56,016 nucleotides of DNA from NCBI RefSeq assembly GCF_918698155.1, contig NZ_CAKKLX010000031.1, forward strand, positions 1 through 56,016. The letters are read 5' to 3'. Position numbers and translations under genes: made by a program. Under the pieces are notes generated by a model, which had not been told where the DNA came from, did no database searches, and worked only from the letters and a program-made list of their open reading frames with translations. Shown here piece after piece: positions 25,320 to 35,695 of the stretch. This DNA comes from Roseomonas sp. CECT 9278 (lineage in GTDB: Bacteria > Pseudomonadota > Alphaproteobacteria > Acetobacterales > Acetobacteraceae). The first letter of the stretch is position 1, and each line of letters opens with the position of its first letter.

Positions 25320-26582
25320 TCAGGCGAATCGGCGCGGATCGAAGGGTGTGATCGATATCCCGGGCGCCCGCCCGGCCAGCAGGGCGGCCACGATCCGCCC
25401 GGTCCGCGCACCTGCCACCAGGCCGGTATGGCCGTGGCCGAAGGCGTGCACCACGTCCGGCGTGGCGCTGGCCAGGCCCAGGCAGGGCTTGCCGTCCGGC
25501 ATCGATGGCCGATGCCCCATCCACACCTTCACCCGGCTGGCGGGCAGGTCGCGCGGCAGGCCCGGGAAGCAGGAGATCAGGTGGTCGCGCAGGATCTCGG
25601 CGCGCTTCCAGTTGGGCGCGGCGTCCAGCCCCGCGATCTCGACCTGGCCGGCGCAGCGCAGCCCGTTCGCGGTCCGCATGATCGACATCTTGCCGTCCGA
25701 GGGCATCAGCCCGTGGCGCGGCGACACCTCCGGGTCGGCCAGTTCGGCGTGGTAGCCGCGCTCGGTCTCGAGCGGCACGCGGTCGCCCAGCATGGCGGCG
25801 AGCGGCTTGGCATGCGCCCCGGCGGCGATCACGGCGGCGTCGGCCTCGACCCAGCCCTGGTCGGTCTGCACGGCCAGCAGGCGGCCTTCCTCCAACTTGA
25901 AGCCGGTGGCGCGGGCGCGGCGCAACGTGGCCCCCTGCCCCACCGCATGCGCCACCAGCGCGGCCACATAGGCGCCCGGGTCGGTGCAATGGCCGCCTTC
26001 CTCGACCATCACGGCGAAGGTGTAGCGGCGGTCGAGGTCGGGTTCGCGCTGGCGGAGTTCGTCGGCGTCGAGTTCCATCCAGCGCACGCCGACCTCGTGG
26101 CGGATCTTCCAGGCGCCCGCCTCGGCGGCGAAGTCGGCGCGCGAGGGGTAGATGTAGATCAGCCCGCGGCGTTCGATCAGGTGGCCGACGCCGGCTTCAT
26201 CCGCCAGGGCCTTGTGCAGCGCGGGGGCATCGACGACCAGCGGGCGCAGCGCACGCGCGGCCTCCGCCACGCGGTCCCAGGTCCAGCCGGCGCGCAGGTA
26301 GCGCAGCAGCCAGGGTGCGACGCGCGGCAGGTAGGACCAGCGGATCGCCAGCGGGCCCAGCGGATCGGCCAGGAACTTCGGCAGTTTCTTCCACAGGCCC
26401 GGGACGGCGGGCGGGATGACCGACATCGGGGAGAGCCAGCAGCCATTGCCGTAGGAGGCCGCCTGTTCGCCGCCCGGGTCGGCTGGGTCGATGAGGGTGA
26501 CGCGGTGGCCTTCGCGCAGGGCCTCGATGGCGCAACAGGCCCCGACGATGCCGGCGCCGATGATGGCGACGTGACGGGTCAT
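25320..26582 (-). CDS. FAD-dependent D-amino acid dehydrogenase-like oxidoreductase
   Basis: This 420-residue DAO/DadA-family flavoprotein has the FAD dinucleotide-binding motif at the N-terminus (HVAIIGAGIVGACCAIEALR), then ASYGNGCWLSPMSVIPPAVP as in DadA. The substrate domain has ETERGYHAEL, and the C-terminus has WMGHRPSMPDGKPCLG and FGHGHTGLVAGARTG. It likely oxidises a D-amino acid or other secondary or primary amine. Its ATG overlaps the stop of the isomerase gene (ATGA at 26582-26579). It is the last gene of the three-gene unit hpxZ-like / isomerase / DAO. Confidence 0.9.
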   Translation of the reverse strand: MTRHVAIIGAGIVGACCAIEALREGHRVTLIDPADPGGEQAASYGNGCWLSPMSVIPPAVPGLWKKLPKFLADPLGPLAIRWSYLPRVAPWLLRYLRAGWTWDRVAEAARALRPLVVDAPALHKALADEAGVGHLIERRGLIYIYPSRADFAAEAGAWKIRHEVGVRWMELDADELRQREPDLDRRYTFAVMVEEGGHCTDPGAYVAALVAHAVGQGATLRRARATGFKLEEGRLLAVQTDQGWVEADAAVIAAGAHAKPLAAMLGDRVPLETERGYHAELADPEVSPRHGLMPSDGKMSIMRTANGLRCAGQVEIAGLDAAPNWKRAEILRDHLISCFPGLPRDLPASRVKVWMGHRPSMPDGKPCLGLASATPDVVHAFGHGHTGLVAGARTGRIVAALLAGRAPGISITPFDPRRFA

Positions 26583-27238
26583 GACGCGCGTGTCTTGCCG
26601 ATCACCCTGGAGGGGCCGGACTGCACCTGCACGCCGCCCAGATGCTGGTCGAGGAAGAACAGCCGGTCCTGGCCCCAGAGGAACAGGTCGCCGCAGAAGA
26701 AGGTGGGGGCGCCGAAGACGCCGCGGGCGACGGCCTCCTGGTTGTTGCGGTCCCATTCGGCCATGACGGAGGGGCTTTCCTCCTCGCGGTGCAGGGCCTC
26801 GCCGGGCAGGCCTTCCTCCTCGGCGATGGCGATGCGCACGCGCGGGTCGGCGATGTCGCGTTCATCGACCCACAGCGCATGCAGGATGGCGTGGCTGAGC
26901 GCCTGCGCGTCCATCCCGCGCGCCTGCGCGGCCAGGACCATGCGGCCGGCCTGGCGCTGGTCGGTCGGCGGATAGTGCCTGGGCTTCAGCTTGATCGGCA
27001 TCTTCAGGTGGCGCGACCAGCGGTCGAGCTCCAGCGCGTGGTAGTCCTGCCGCGGCTCGGGGCGGGTGCGCAGCGGGATGCCGCCGGTATGCTTGATGAC
27101 CAGGCGGAAGTCGTAGGGCTTGAGGACAAGCGTCGCGCCATGGCGCCTGACGATGTCAGTGAGTTGCGGCCCGGCGAAATACATCCAGGGGCTGGAGAGC
27201 GTGTAGAAGCATTCGACGGTCTGGCCCATGGCGGTCAT
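26579..27238 (-). CDS. 2-hydroxychromene-2-carboxylate isomerase-like DsbA-fold protein
   Basis: This 219-residue protein has the DsbA-type thioredoxin fold of HCCA isomerases and kappa-class glutathione transferases. The active-site region VECFYTLSSPWMYFAGPQL carries the serine (SSPW) that replaces the redox cysteine. The C-terminal VFGAPTFFCGDLFLWGQDRLFF is a family signature. It starts at ATG 27238, overlapping the stop of the HpxZ-like gene. It probably isomerises a glutathione-activated aromatic or heterocyclic intermediate; the true substrate is unknown. Confidence 0.88.
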   Translation of the reverse strand: MTAMGQTVECFYTLSSPWMYFAGPQLTDIVRRHGATLVLKPYDFRLVIKHTGGIPLRTRPEPRQDYHALELDRWSRHLKMPIKLKPRHYPPTDQRQAGRMVLAAQARGMDAQALSHAILHALWVDERDIADPRVRIAIAEEEGLPGEALHREEESPSVMAEWDRNNQEAVARGVFGAPTFFCGDLFLWGQDRLFFLDQHLGGVQVQSGPSRVIGKTRAS

Positions 27239-27639
27239 GCCTTCTGCGTGCGGCCGGGATCATGCCCCGCGAGCAGCGAGACATGCGCGGAGACGACACG
27301 CCAGCCGTGGCCCGGCAGGCGCACCATGATCTTGGTCTCGCGGCCCACCAGCCCGGTGCCGACGCGTTCGTATTCCAGGTGGGTGCAGGCGAAGTCGCGG
27401 CCGAAGGTGGTGATGTGGATGCGCTTCTGCACGCGCGCGGCATAGGTCTTCACCGTGGCGCGGAAGGCGCGGATGGCGTCGATGCCGTACAGGATTTCCG
27501 TCACGCCGAAGCGCACGGTGCGCGGGTCCGGCCAGAAGGAGGCATCGAGCACGTCGGTGTCGTTGCCGGCGATCGCGGCCTCGTAGCGGTCGAAGACCGC
27601 GCGGGCCTCAGCGATCACTTCGGGGTTGTCGATCTCCAC
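27235..27639 (-). CDS. hpxZ: HpxZ/AtzH-like protein (DUF3225, SnoaL-like fold)
   Basis: This 134-residue protein contains NPEVIAEARAVFDRYEAAI, DASFWPDPRTVRFGVTE and LYGIDAIRAFRA. It closely resembles HpxZ of the oxalurate (purine) catabolic cluster and AtzH of cyanuric acid pathways. The AtzH relative is reported to hydrolyse an amide, so a small amidase or accessory role is plausible. It is the first gene of a coupled trio and follows a terminator that separates it from the Mo-hydroxylase genes. No hpxW/X/Y partners are visible. Confidence 0.85.
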   Translation of the reverse strand: MEIDNPEVIAEARAVFDRYEAAIAGNDTDVLDASFWPDPRTVRFGVTEILYGIDAIRAFRATVKTYAARVQKRIHITTFGRDFACTHLEYERVGTGLVGRETKIMVRLPGHGWRVVSAHVSLLAGHDPGRTQKA

Positions 27640-27692
27640 GGCGTGCGACTCCCGCTGTTGTGCGGAGCATGCCGCGCGCGGGCGCGGAACGC

Positions 27693-27723
27693 AAAAGGGC
27701 CGGGCGTGGCGCGCCCGGCCCTT
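27693..27723 (-). terminator. Rho-independent terminator after the Mo-hydroxylase genes
   Basis: On the minus strand a perfect 12-base-pair stem AAGGGCCGGGCG / CGCCCGGCCCTT (27723-27712 with 27706-27695) has a 5-base loop and continues into TT. It ends the transcript that carries the FAD subunit, 20 bases past its stop. Confidence 0.8.
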
Positions 27724-27742
27724 CGCGTGGATATGCGACAGG

Positions 27743-28534
27743 TCAGCCGGCGGCGGCGACCGCGCGCCTGGCCATCACGCCGACCAGGTGCGCGCGGTAT
27801 TCGGCGCTGCCGTGGATGTCGGCGTTCAGGTTGTCGGGCGACTGCCTGATGTTCGCCACCGCATCGGGCGACCAGTTGGCGGCGAGTGCCGCTTCCATCG
27901 CCGCCTGGCGGAACACGCAGGGGCCCGCGCCGTTCACCGCGACACGCACCGCGCCGCCCGCCTTCGAGACGAAGACGCCCGCCATGACATACCGGCTGGC
28001 CGGGTTCTTCATCTTGGCGTAGCCGGCCTTGTCGACGATCGGGAATTCGATCGCCGTCAGGATCTCGCCGGGTTCCAGCGCGGTGGTGAACATGCCCTGG
28101 AAGAAGTCGTCGGCGGCGATCTTGCGCGACGAGGTGTGCACCGTGGCGCCAAGGCCGAGCACCGCGGCGGGGTAGTCCGCGGCGGGGTCGTTGTTCGAGA
28201 CCGACCCGCCGATGGTGCCGCGGTTGCGCACCTGCACGTCGCCGATATGGGATGCCATGTAGGCCAGCGCGGGGATCGCGGCGGCCACCTCGGCGCTGGT
28301 GGCGACCTCGACATGGCGGGTCAGCGCGCCGATGACGATGGCATTGCCGACGCGCTTGATGCCGCGCAGTTCCGCGATGCCGGACAGGTCCACCAGGGCG
28401 GAAGGCTTGTTGAGGCGGTGCTTCAGCGCCGGCAGCAGGGTGTGGCCGCCGGAGATCGCCTTGGCGTCGGGATCGGCCAGCAGCTTCACCGCATCGGCGA
28501 CGGAGCCCGGCTTGTGGTAGGCGAAATCGTACAT
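27743..28534 (-). CDS. FAD-binding subunit of a xanthine dehydrogenase-family hydroxylase (CoxM-like)
   Basis: This 263-residue medium subunit begins MYDFAYHKPGSVADAVKLLA. It has the two FAD-binding motifs of the family, AISGGHTLLPALKHRL and TIGGSVSNNDPAADYPA. It passes electrons from the Fe-S subunit to its acceptor. It is the last of three subunit genes, in the order Fe-S, Mo, FAD, which differs from the coxM-coxS-coxL order of CO dehydrogenase. A 119-base gap separates it from the large subunit. A strong terminator follows. Confidence 0.94.
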   Translation of the reverse strand: MYDFAYHKPGSVADAVKLLADPDAKAISGGHTLLPALKHRLNKPSALVDLSGIAELRGIKRVGNAIVIGALTRHVEVATSAEVAAAIPALAYMASHIGDVQVRNRGTIGGSVSNNDPAADYPAAVLGLGATVHTSSRKIAADDFFQGMFTTALEPGEILTAIEFPIVDKAGYAKMKNPASRYVMAGVFVSKAGGAVRVAVNGAGPCVFRQAAMEAALAANWSPDAVANIRQSPDNLNADIHGSAEYRAHLVGVMARRAVAAAG

Positions 28535-28653
28535 CTCGTTCGCTCCTTGCGTCGCTGACCGGCCGATTCACGCCTCCGGGCCCTGACGGTGTCCCTGCGA
28601 AGCGTGCTTCGCGGGGCGTCACGGCCCTCCGACGATCGGACGGCGGGGTCCCG

Positions 28654-31044
28654 TTACTCGGCCGCGGCGCGGCGGCCGCCATTGATGATCTGCCACATCT
28701 TGGCGGGCGTGGCGGGCATGTCCAGGCTTCGCACGCCATAGTCGCGCAGCGCATCCACCACGGCGTTGATGACGGCGGGCGGCGAGCCGATCGCGCCCAC
28801 CTCCCCGCAGCCCTTCACGCCGAGCGGATTGTGGGTGCACAGCGTGGTGTGCGTGGCGACGGAGACCGGTGCCAGGTCGTCCGCGCGCGGCATGGTGTAG
28901 TCCATCATGGAGCCGGACAGCAGCTGGCCATCGGCGTCATAGACGCAGGTTTCCAGCAGCGCCTGGCCGATGCCCTGGGCGATGCCGCCCTGCACCTGGC
29001 CCTCCACGATCATCGGGTTGATGACGCGCCCGACATCGTCCACGGCCGTGAAGTTCACCATCGAGACCTTGCCGGTATCGGGGCAGATCTCGACTTCGGC
29101 GATGTGGCAGCCGCCGGGGTAGGTGAAGTTCTTGGGGTCGTAGAAGGCGGTTTCCTCGAGGCCCGGTTCCAGTTCCTCGATCGGGTAGTTGTGCGGGACG
29201 TAGGCGGCCACGCTGATGTCCACCAGCGCCTTGGTCTTGTCGGTGCCGGCCACACGGAAGGTGCCGCGGTCGAATTCGATGTCGTCGACATCGGCTTCCA
29301 TCAGGTGGGCGGCGATGCGCTTGCCCTTGGCGATGATCTTGTCCATCGCCTTCATCATCGCGGAGCCGCCGACCGCCAGCGAGCGCGACCCGTAGGTGCC
29401 CATGCCGAAGGGCACCTTGGCGGTGTCGCCATGCACGATGTCCACCTGCGCGGTGGGCACGCCGAGCTTGTCGGCGACCAGCTGGGCGAAGGTGGTCTCG
29501 TGGCCCTGGCCGTGGCTATGCGCGCCGGTCAGCACGGTGACGGACCCCGTGGGGTGCACGCGGATGGTGCCCACTTCATACAGGCCGGCGCGGGCGCCGA
29601 GGCTGCCCACCACGGCCGATGGCGCGATGCCGCAGGCTTCGAGGTAGGTGGAGCAGCCGATGCCGCGCAGCTTGCCGCGCCTGGCCGCTTCCGCGCGGCG
29701 GGACTCGAAGCCGGCCCAGTCGGCCGCGGCCAAAGCCTGGTCCAGCGTGGCGGTGTAGTTGCCGGAATCGTACTGCAGCGCGACCGGCGTCTGGTAGGGG
29801 AAGGCGTCGTTCGGGATGAAGTTGCGCCGGCGCAGCTCGACGCGGTCGATGCCGGTCTCGGCGGCCGCCACGTCCATCAGGCGTTCCAGCAGGAAGGTCG
29901 CTTCCGGCCGGCCCGCGCCGCGATAGGCATCGACCGGCACGGTGTTGGTGAAGACCGCCTTCACCTCGCAGTAGATCACCGGCGTGGTGTAGGTGCCCGC
30001 CAGCAGCGTGGCGTACAGGTAGGTCGGCACGCAGGGCGCGAAGGTGGACAGGTAGGCGCCCATATTCGCGTGGGTATGCACCTTCAGGCCGAGGATCTTG
30101 CCGTTCGCATCGAGAGCCAGTTGGGCGTTCGAGATGTGGTCGCGCCCATGCGCGTCCGACATGAAGGATTCCGAACGGTCGGCGGTCCACTTCACCGGGC
30201 GGCCGAGCTTGCCGGCCGACCAGGTGACGATCGCTTCCTCGGCATAATGGTAGATCTTGGACCCGAAGCCGCCGCCGACATCCGGGGCCACCACGCGCAG
30301 CTTCGATTCCGGGATGTGCAGCACGTTCGCACCCATCAGCAGGCGGATGACGTGCGGATTCTGGCTGGTGGTGTGCAGCGTGTACTCGCCCGAATTCGGG
30401 TCGAATTCACCCAGCGCCGCGCGCGGTTCCATCGCGTTCGGGATCAGCCGGTTGTTGACCATGTCGAGCGAGACGATCTTGGCCGCCTGCGCGAAGGCCG
30501 CATCCAGCACCGCCTTGTCGCCGATATGCCAGTCGTAGCAGAGGTTGCCCGCCACATCGTCATGCACCGCCGGTGCGCCGGGCTTCACCGCCTCCAGCAT
30601 GTTCACGGCCGCGGGCAGCACGTCGTAGGTCACGGCGATGGCTTCGGCCGCGTCGCGCGCCTGTTCGCGCGTGGCGGCGATGGCCACGGCCACCGGGTCC
30701 CCGACATGGCGGACCTTGCCCTGTGCGAGGACGGGGTGCGGCGGCTCCGCCATCGGCGAGCCGTCCTTGTTGTGGATCTGCCAGCCGCAGGGCAGGCCGC
30801 CGATATTGTCCTTCGCCATGTCGGCGCCGGTGAAGACCGCGACCACGCCGGGCATCGCGGCCGCCGCCGCGGTATCGACCGAGGTCAGCCGTGCATGAGC
30901 ATGCGGGCTGCGCAGGATCCAGGCATGCAGCTGGCCCTGGCGATTGAAGTCATCGGTATAGGCGCCGCGGCCGCGCAGGAAACGGAAGTCTTCCTTGCGG
31001 CGCAGGCTGGCGCCGATGCCCTCGAAGGGTGCCACCACGTTCAT
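28654..31044 (-). CDS. Molybdopterin-binding large subunit of a xanthine dehydrogenase-family hydroxylase (CoxL-like, form II)
   Basis: This 796-residue catalytic subunit binds the molybdenum cofactor. It starts [24 protein letters not shown]. The loop diagnostic of subclass, near residue 371, is [10 protein letters not shown] (form II), not the AYxCSFR of true CO dehydrogenase with its Cu ligand. Cofactor segments include [12 protein letters not shown] and [15 protein letters not shown]. The catalytic glutamate is in [17 protein letters not shown] near 746. The substrate is probably an N-heterocycle or aldehyde, but this is inference. GAG-rich sequence about 10 bases upstream of ATG 31044 may be the ribosome-binding site. 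Confidence 0.94.
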   Translation of the reverse strand: MNVVAPFEGIGASLRRKEDFRFLRGRGAYTDDFNRQGQLHAWILRSPHAHARLTSVDTAAAAAMPGVVAVFTGADMAKDNIGGLPCGWQIHNKDGSPMAEPPHPVLAQGKVRHVGDPVAVAIAATREQARDAAEAIAVTYDVLPAAVNMLEAVKPGAPAVHDDVAGNLCYDWHIGDKAVLDAAFAQAAKIVSLDMVNNRLIPNAMEPRAALGEFDPNSGEYTLHTTSQNPHVIRLLMGANVLHIPESKLRVVAPDVGGGFGSKIYHYAEEAIVTWSAGKLGRPVKWTADRSESFMSDAHGRDHISNAQLALDANGKILGLKVHTHANMGAYLSTFAPCVPTYLYATLLAGTYTTPVIYCEVKAVFTNTVPVDAYRGAGRPEATFLLERLMDVAAAETGIDRVELRRRNFIPNDAFPYQTPVALQYDSGNYTATLDQALAAADWAGFESRRAEAARRGKLRGIGCSTYLEACGIAPSAVVGSLGARAGLYEVGTIRVHPTGSVTVLTGAHSHGQGHETTFAQLVADKLGVPTAQVDIVHGDTAKVPFGMGTYGSRSLAVGGSAMMKAMDKIIAKGKRIAAHLMEADVDDIEFDRGTFRVAGTDKTKALVDISVAAYVPHNYPIEELEPGLEETAFYDPKNFTYPGGCHIAEVEICPDTGKVSMVNFTAVDDVGRVINPMIVEGQVQGGIAQGIGQALLETCVYDADGQLLSGSMMDYTMPRADDLAPVSVATHTTLCTHNPLGVKGCGEVGAIGSPPAVINAVVDALRDYGVRSLDMPATPAKMWQIINGGRRAAAE

Positions 31045-31133
31045 GGTCGTCTCGCTCCCAATTTCTTATCTCGCCCGGGATTTGCCGGGCCGGTTCTTGG
31101 GGCGCGCGCGTGCGCCCGTGCGTGCGCGATGGC

Positions 31134-31637
<504 letters not shown>

Positions 31638-31778
31638 TGCGCGTCTCCCCAAGCTTGTGTCTGGATTTCGGGCATGTGGCGCCCGGGCGTGATGGCGCAA
31701 GCCTCGCCCTGCCGCCCCTGCTTCGTCAAGCGTCCGGCGAGGCGGTCCGCGCGTTGCGAACCGCTCTCAACGGCAGGA

Positions 31779-32810
31779 TCAGTGATGCGCGATCACCGCC
31801 GCGCCGCGTGCGCCCGAGAGCGGGTTCTCGGAGGCCGGCCGGTCGTGCAGGTGGCAGGCCGCCCAATGGCCTTCCTCGGTCTGGCGCAGCACCGGTTCGT
31901 CCTGGCGGCAGCGGTCGAAGGCGTAGGGGCAGCGCGTGTGGAAGCGGCATCCCTTGGGCGGGTTGATCGGGGACGGCACGTCGCCGGTCAGGATGATGCG
32001 TTCACGCTGCGCGCCTGGTTCGGGCACCGGCACGGCGGAGAGCAGGGCTTCCGTGTAGGGGTGCTTGGGTGCCGCGAACAGCGCGCGCTTCGGCGCGACT
32101 TCCACGATCTTGCCGAGATACATCACCGCCACGCGGTGCGTCATGTGCTCGACGATCGCGAGGTCGTGGCTGATGAACAGCATCGCCAGCCCCAGTTCCT
32201 TCTGCAGGTCCTGCAGCAGGTTCACGATCTGCGCCTTCACCGAGACGTCAAGCGCGCTCACGGCCTCGTCGCAGATGATCAGGTCCGGGTCGGCGGCGAG
32301 CGCGCGCGCGATGCAGATGCGCTGGCGCTGCCCGCCCGAGAATTCATGCGGCCAGCGCCCGACCGCGTCGCGCGGCAGGCGCACGCGGTCCATCAGTTCG
32401 GCCACCTTGCGCTCGATGTCGGCGGCGTCCTTGGCGAGGCCGAAGTTGCGGATCGGTTCGGCCAGGATGTCGCGCACGCGCATGCGCGGGTTGAGGCTGC
32501 TGAAGGGGTCCTGGAAGACCACCTGCATCCGCCGGCGCATGGGCCGCAGCGTGCCGGCCGCCATGTCGTCGATGCGCGTGCCGTCCAGGATCACCTGGCC
32601 GGAGGTGAGCGGAAACAGCCGCAGGATGGCCTTGCCGACGGTGGATTTCCCGCAGCCGGATTCACCCACCAGCGACAGCGTCTCGCCCTTGTTGATGGAG
32701 AAGGACACGCCATCCACCGCGAAGACGGACCCGGTGCGCCCGCCGAAGAAGCCGCCATGGATCGGAAAATGCTTCTTGAGGTCGTTGACCTCGAGGATTG
32801 GGGTGCTCAT
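31779..32810 (-). CDS. Dipeptide/oligopeptide-type ABC transporter ATP-binding protein (DppF/OppF-like)
   Basis: This 343-residue ATPase has Walker [10 protein letters not shown] (49-57), signature FSGGQRQRICIARAL and Walker B LIICDEAVSALD. The C-terminal oligopeptide-family extension has GCRFHTRCPYAFDRC. It energises the transporter with the DppD-like ATPase. Its ATG overlaps the stop of that gene (ATGA at 32810-32807). It is the last transporter gene before the Mo-hydroxylase genes on the same strand. Confidence 0.95.
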   Translation of the reverse strand: MSTPILEVNDLKKHFPIHGGFFGGRTGSVFAVDGVSFSINKGETLSLVGESGCGKSTVGKAILRLFPLTSGQVILDGTRIDDMAAGTLRPMRRRMQVVFQDPFSSLNPRMRVRDILAEPIRNFGLAKDAADIERKVAELMDRVRLPRDAVGRWPHEFSGGQRQRICIARALAADPDLIICDEAVSALDVSVKAQIVNLLQDLQKELGLAMLFISHDLAIVEHMTHRVAVMYLGKIVEVAPKRALFAAPKHPYTEALLSAVPVPEPGAQRERIILTGDVPSPINPPKGCRFHTRCPYAFDRCRQDEPVLRQTEEGHWAACHLHDRPASENPLSGARGAAVIAHH

Positions 32811-33796
32811 GCGGCAACGGCGTCCTTGATGGCGTAGTGGCAGGCCGCGATGTGGCCCGGCGCCTTCTCTTCCAGCCCGGGGGCGACCGTCCGGCACAGG
32901 TCGGTGGCGTAGGCGCAGCGCGAGGCAAACACGCAGCCATCGAGCTTGCGCTTGAGGCTCGGCACCAGGCCCGGGATCTCCTGCAAGCGCGTCTCGGTGC
33001 CGGTCAGCGACGAACCGAGCTTGGGCATCGAGCCCAGCAGCCCCTGGGTGTAGGGATGGCGCGGGTTGCGGAACAGGCGGCCGACCTCGGCTTCCTCGAC
33101 CTTGCGGCCGGCGTACATGACGATGACGCGCTCGGCCACTTCCGCCACCACGCCCAGGTCGTGGGTGATGATGACGATGGCCGCCCCCACGGTGCGCTTG
33201 AGGTCGCGCATCAGGTCAAGGATCTGCGCCTGGATGGTGACATCCAGCGCCGTGGTCGGTTCGTCCGCGATCAGGAGCTTCGGATTGCACGCCAGAGCTA
33301 TGGCGATCATCACCCGCTGGCGCATGCCGCCCGAGAGCTGATGCGGGTATTCGCGCACGCGACGCTTGGCTTCCGGGATGCCGACCAGGTCCAGCATCTC
33401 GACCGCGCGGGCCTCGGCGGCCTGGGCGGAGAGACCCTGGTGCAGGCGCAGCGTCTCGCCGATCTGCCGGCCCACGGTCAGCACCGGGTTCAGGCTGGTC
33501 ATGGGTTCCTGGAAGATCATGCTGATCTCGTTGCCGCGGATGGCGCGCATCTCGCGGTCCGAGCATTTCAGCAGGTCGCGCCCTTCGAAGCGGATCGCGC
33601 CGGCGATCTTGCCGGGTGGCTCGGGGATCAGCCGCAGGATCGACATGGCGGTGACCGACTTGCCGCAGCCGGATTCACCCACGATGGCGACGGTCTCGCG
33701 CGCCTCGACCTGGAAGTTCAGGCCATCGACGGCGCGGTTGACGCCATCGACGCCGCGGAAATGCGTCTGGAGGTTTTCGACTTCGAGCAGCGCCAC
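32807..33796 (-). CDS. Dipeptide/oligopeptide-type ABC transporter ATP-binding protein (DppD/OppD-like)
   Basis: This 329-residue ATPase has Walker [10 protein letters not shown] (40-48), signature [15 protein letters not shown], Walker [13 protein letters not shown] and the C-terminal module [16 protein letters not shown]. The only in-frame ATG (33847) would run 17 codons into the upstream permease gene. GTG 33796 follows AAAGGA with 9-base spacing and gives the normal N-terminus [13 protein letters not shown], so GTG is chosen. The stop overlaps the next ATPase start. Confidence 0.94.
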   Translation of the reverse strand: MALLEVENLQTHFRGVDGVNRAVDGLNFQVEARETVAIVGESGCGKSVTAMSILRLIPEPPGKIAGAIRFEGRDLLKCSDREMRAIRGNEISMIFQEPMTSLNPVLTVGRQIGETLRLHQGLSAQAAEARAVEMLDLVGIPEAKRRVREYPHQLSGGMRQRVMIAIALACNPKLLIADEPTTALDVTIQAQILDLMRDLKRTVGAAIVIITHDLGVVAEVAERVIVMYAGRKVEEAEVGRLFRNPRHPYTQGLLGSMPKLGSSLTGTETRLQEIPGLVPSLKRKLDGCVFASRCAYATDLCRTVAPGLEEKAPGHIAACHYAIKDAVAA

Positions 33797-33800
33797 CGCA

Positions 33801-34730
33801 TCAGATCCTTTTCGCCATGCGCGGGTCGAGCGTGTCGCGCAGGCCATCGCCGAGCATGTTCACCGCCAGCACCGTGATCGACAGGAAGATCGCCGGGAAG
33901 AAGACGATGTAGGGCTTCACCTGCCACAGGGCCCGGCCCTCGGCCATGATGTTCCCCCAGGACGGGATGATCGGCGGCGTGCCGGCGCCGATGAAGGACA
34001 GGATGGATTCCGTGATCATCGCGGCCGCGCAGATGAAGGTGGCCTGCACGGTCATGGGCGCGATGGTATTGGGCAGGATGTGCCGCCAGATGATCACCGG
34101 CGTACGCGTGCCCGCCGCCACCGCGGCATCGACATAGGGCTGTTCGCGCAAGGACAGCACCACGCCGCGCACCAGGCGCGACACACGCGGCACTTCCGCG
34201 ATGGTGATGGCGAGGATGACGTTGCCGACCGACCCGCGCGTCAGCGCCATCAGCGCGATCGCCAGCAGGATCGGCGGGATCGACATCATGCCGTCCATCA
34301 CGCGCATGACGATGCTGTCCGCCCAGCGCACGAAACCTGAGACCAGGCCAATGGTCAGTCCGATCACCGAGGCGCAGATCGCGACCGAGAAGCCCACGAT
34401 GAGCGACACGCGCGCGCCGTAGATCACGCGCGAATAGACATCGCGCCCCAGCATGTCGGTGCCGAACCAGTATTGCGCCGAGGGTTCGCGCGTGCGCCGC
34501 GCCGGCGCCAGCGCCGTCGGGTCCGCATAGGTCAGCAGCGGCGCGAAGATCGCCATCAGCACCATCAGCAGCACGATGGTGCCACCGACCGCGATGGTCG
34601 GGTTGCGGTACAGGAAGCCCCAGAAGCCGCTGCGCGCCTTCACCGGTGGCATGATGTCGCCCATCGGCGCCGCGACGGCGACATTCGCCGCCGTGACGCC
34701 AGCCGGGCTGAGGACGGATGCGGAGGCCAT
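33801..34730 (-). CDS. Dipeptide/oligopeptide-type ABC transporter permease (DppC-like)
   Basis: This 309-residue inner-membrane protein has an N-terminal transmembrane helix (TIAVGGTIVLLMVLMAIFAP) and the OppC N-terminal motif. Next come the periplasmic segment FGTDMLGRDVYSRVIYGAR and five further helices, and the ATPase-coupling EAA loop near AAVAAGTRTPVIIWRHILPN. ATG 34730 overlaps the stop of the DppB-like gene by one base (TGATG). A much longer upstream frame exists but runs through the DppB-like gene and is not real. Confidence 0.94.
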   Translation of the reverse strand: MASASVLSPAGVTAANVAVAAPMGDIMPPVKARSGFWGFLYRNPTIAVGGTIVLLMVLMAIFAPLLTYADPTALAPARRTREPSAQYWFGTDMLGRDVYSRVIYGARVSLIVGFSVAICASVIGLTIGLVSGFVRWADSIVMRVMDGMMSIPPILLAIALMALTRGSVGNVILAITIAEVPRVSRLVRGVVLSLREQPYVDAAVAAGTRTPVIIWRHILPNTIAPMTVQATFICAAAMITESILSFIGAGTPPIIPSWGNIMAEGRALWQVKPYIVFFPAIFLSITVLAVNMLGDGLRDTLDPRMAKRI

Positions 34731-35671
34731 CAGTAGCGGATCCTCGGGTCGAACAATGTGTAGAGAATGTCGATGAACAGGTTCACCAGCACGTAGGTGA
34801 AGGAGAACAGCAGCACCACGCCCTGGATGACCGGGTAGTCGCGCCGCAGGATGGCATCGACCGTCAGGCGCCCCAGGCCCGGGATGGCGAAGACGCTCTC
34901 GGTCACCACCGCGCCGCCGATCAGCAGCGCGATGCCGATGCCGATGACGGTGACGATCGGCACGGCCGCGTTCTTCAGCGCATGCAGGAACAGGATGGAA
35001 CGCTGCCCCGCCCCCTTCGCGCGCGCGGTGCGGATGTAGTCCTGCTGCAGCACTTCCAGCATCGATGCGCGGGTGATGCGGGCGATCAGCGCGATATAGA
35101 CCGACCCAAGTGCTATGGCCGGCAGGATCAGGTTCTCGATCCAGGGGAAGAAGCCGTTGGCGAAGGGCGTGTAGCCCTGCACCGGCAGCCATTCGAGTTC
35201 CAGCGCGAAGATATAGGCCAGCAGGTAGCCCACCACGAAGACCGGCACCGAGAAGCCCAGCACCGCGAAAGCCATCACCAGCTTGTCGATGAAGGTGCCC
35301 ACGCGCGCCGCGGCGATGACGCCCATCGGCACCGCGATCGAGACCGCGAGGATCAGCGTGACCACCATCAGCGACAGCGTCGGTTCCAGCCGCTGCTTGA
35401 TCATCAGCGACACCGGCAGGTTGGTGAAGATCGACACGCCGAGGTCACCGCGCAGGATGTCGAAGACCCAGGCCCCGAACCGCACCAGATAGGGGCGGTC
35501 GAGGCCGAGGGACGCGCGGATGCGCTCGACATCCTCGGGCGTGGCCTGGTCACCCGCGATCACCGCCGCCGGGTCGCCCGGCGCGATGTACAGAAGGGAG
35601 AAGACGAACAGCGCCACCACCGCCATCACGGGGATGGTGGCGAGCACGCGTCGGACGATATAGGCGAACAT
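34730..35671 (-). CDS. Dipeptide/oligopeptide-type ABC transporter permease (DppB-like)
   Basis: This 313-residue inner-membrane protein starts MFAYIVRRVLATIPVMAVVA, the typical first helix of DppB/OppB. It contains LGLDRPYLVRFGAWVFDILRG and the EAA loop with YIRTARAKGAGQRSILFLHA. It ends LYTLFDPRIRY, a family-typical C-terminus. It is 24 bases downstream of the fifth-transcribed binding-protein gene and overlaps the DppC-like gene. Confidence 0.95.
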   Translation of the reverse strand: MFAYIVRRVLATIPVMAVVALFVFSLLYIAPGDPAAVIAGDQATPEDVERIRASLGLDRPYLVRFGAWVFDILRGDLGVSIFTNLPVSLMIKQRLEPTLSLMVVTLILAVSIAVPMGVIAAARVGTFIDKLVMAFAVLGFSVPVFVVGYLLAYIFALELEWLPVQGYTPFANGFFPWIENLILPAIALGSVYIALIARITRASMLEVLQQDYIRTARAKGAGQRSILFLHALKNAAVPIVTVIGIGIALLIGGAVVTESVFAIPGLGRLTVDAILRRDYPVIQGVVLLFSFTYVLVNLFIDILYTLFDPRIRY

Positions 35672-35695
35672 GATCGCGGATTACCTGTCGGTTGG

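Noticed and set aside
25287..25320. Terminator after the D-amino-acid-dehydrogenase-like gene
   Set aside because: A TTTTT run follows the stop, but the preceding palindrome is only a few base pairs.
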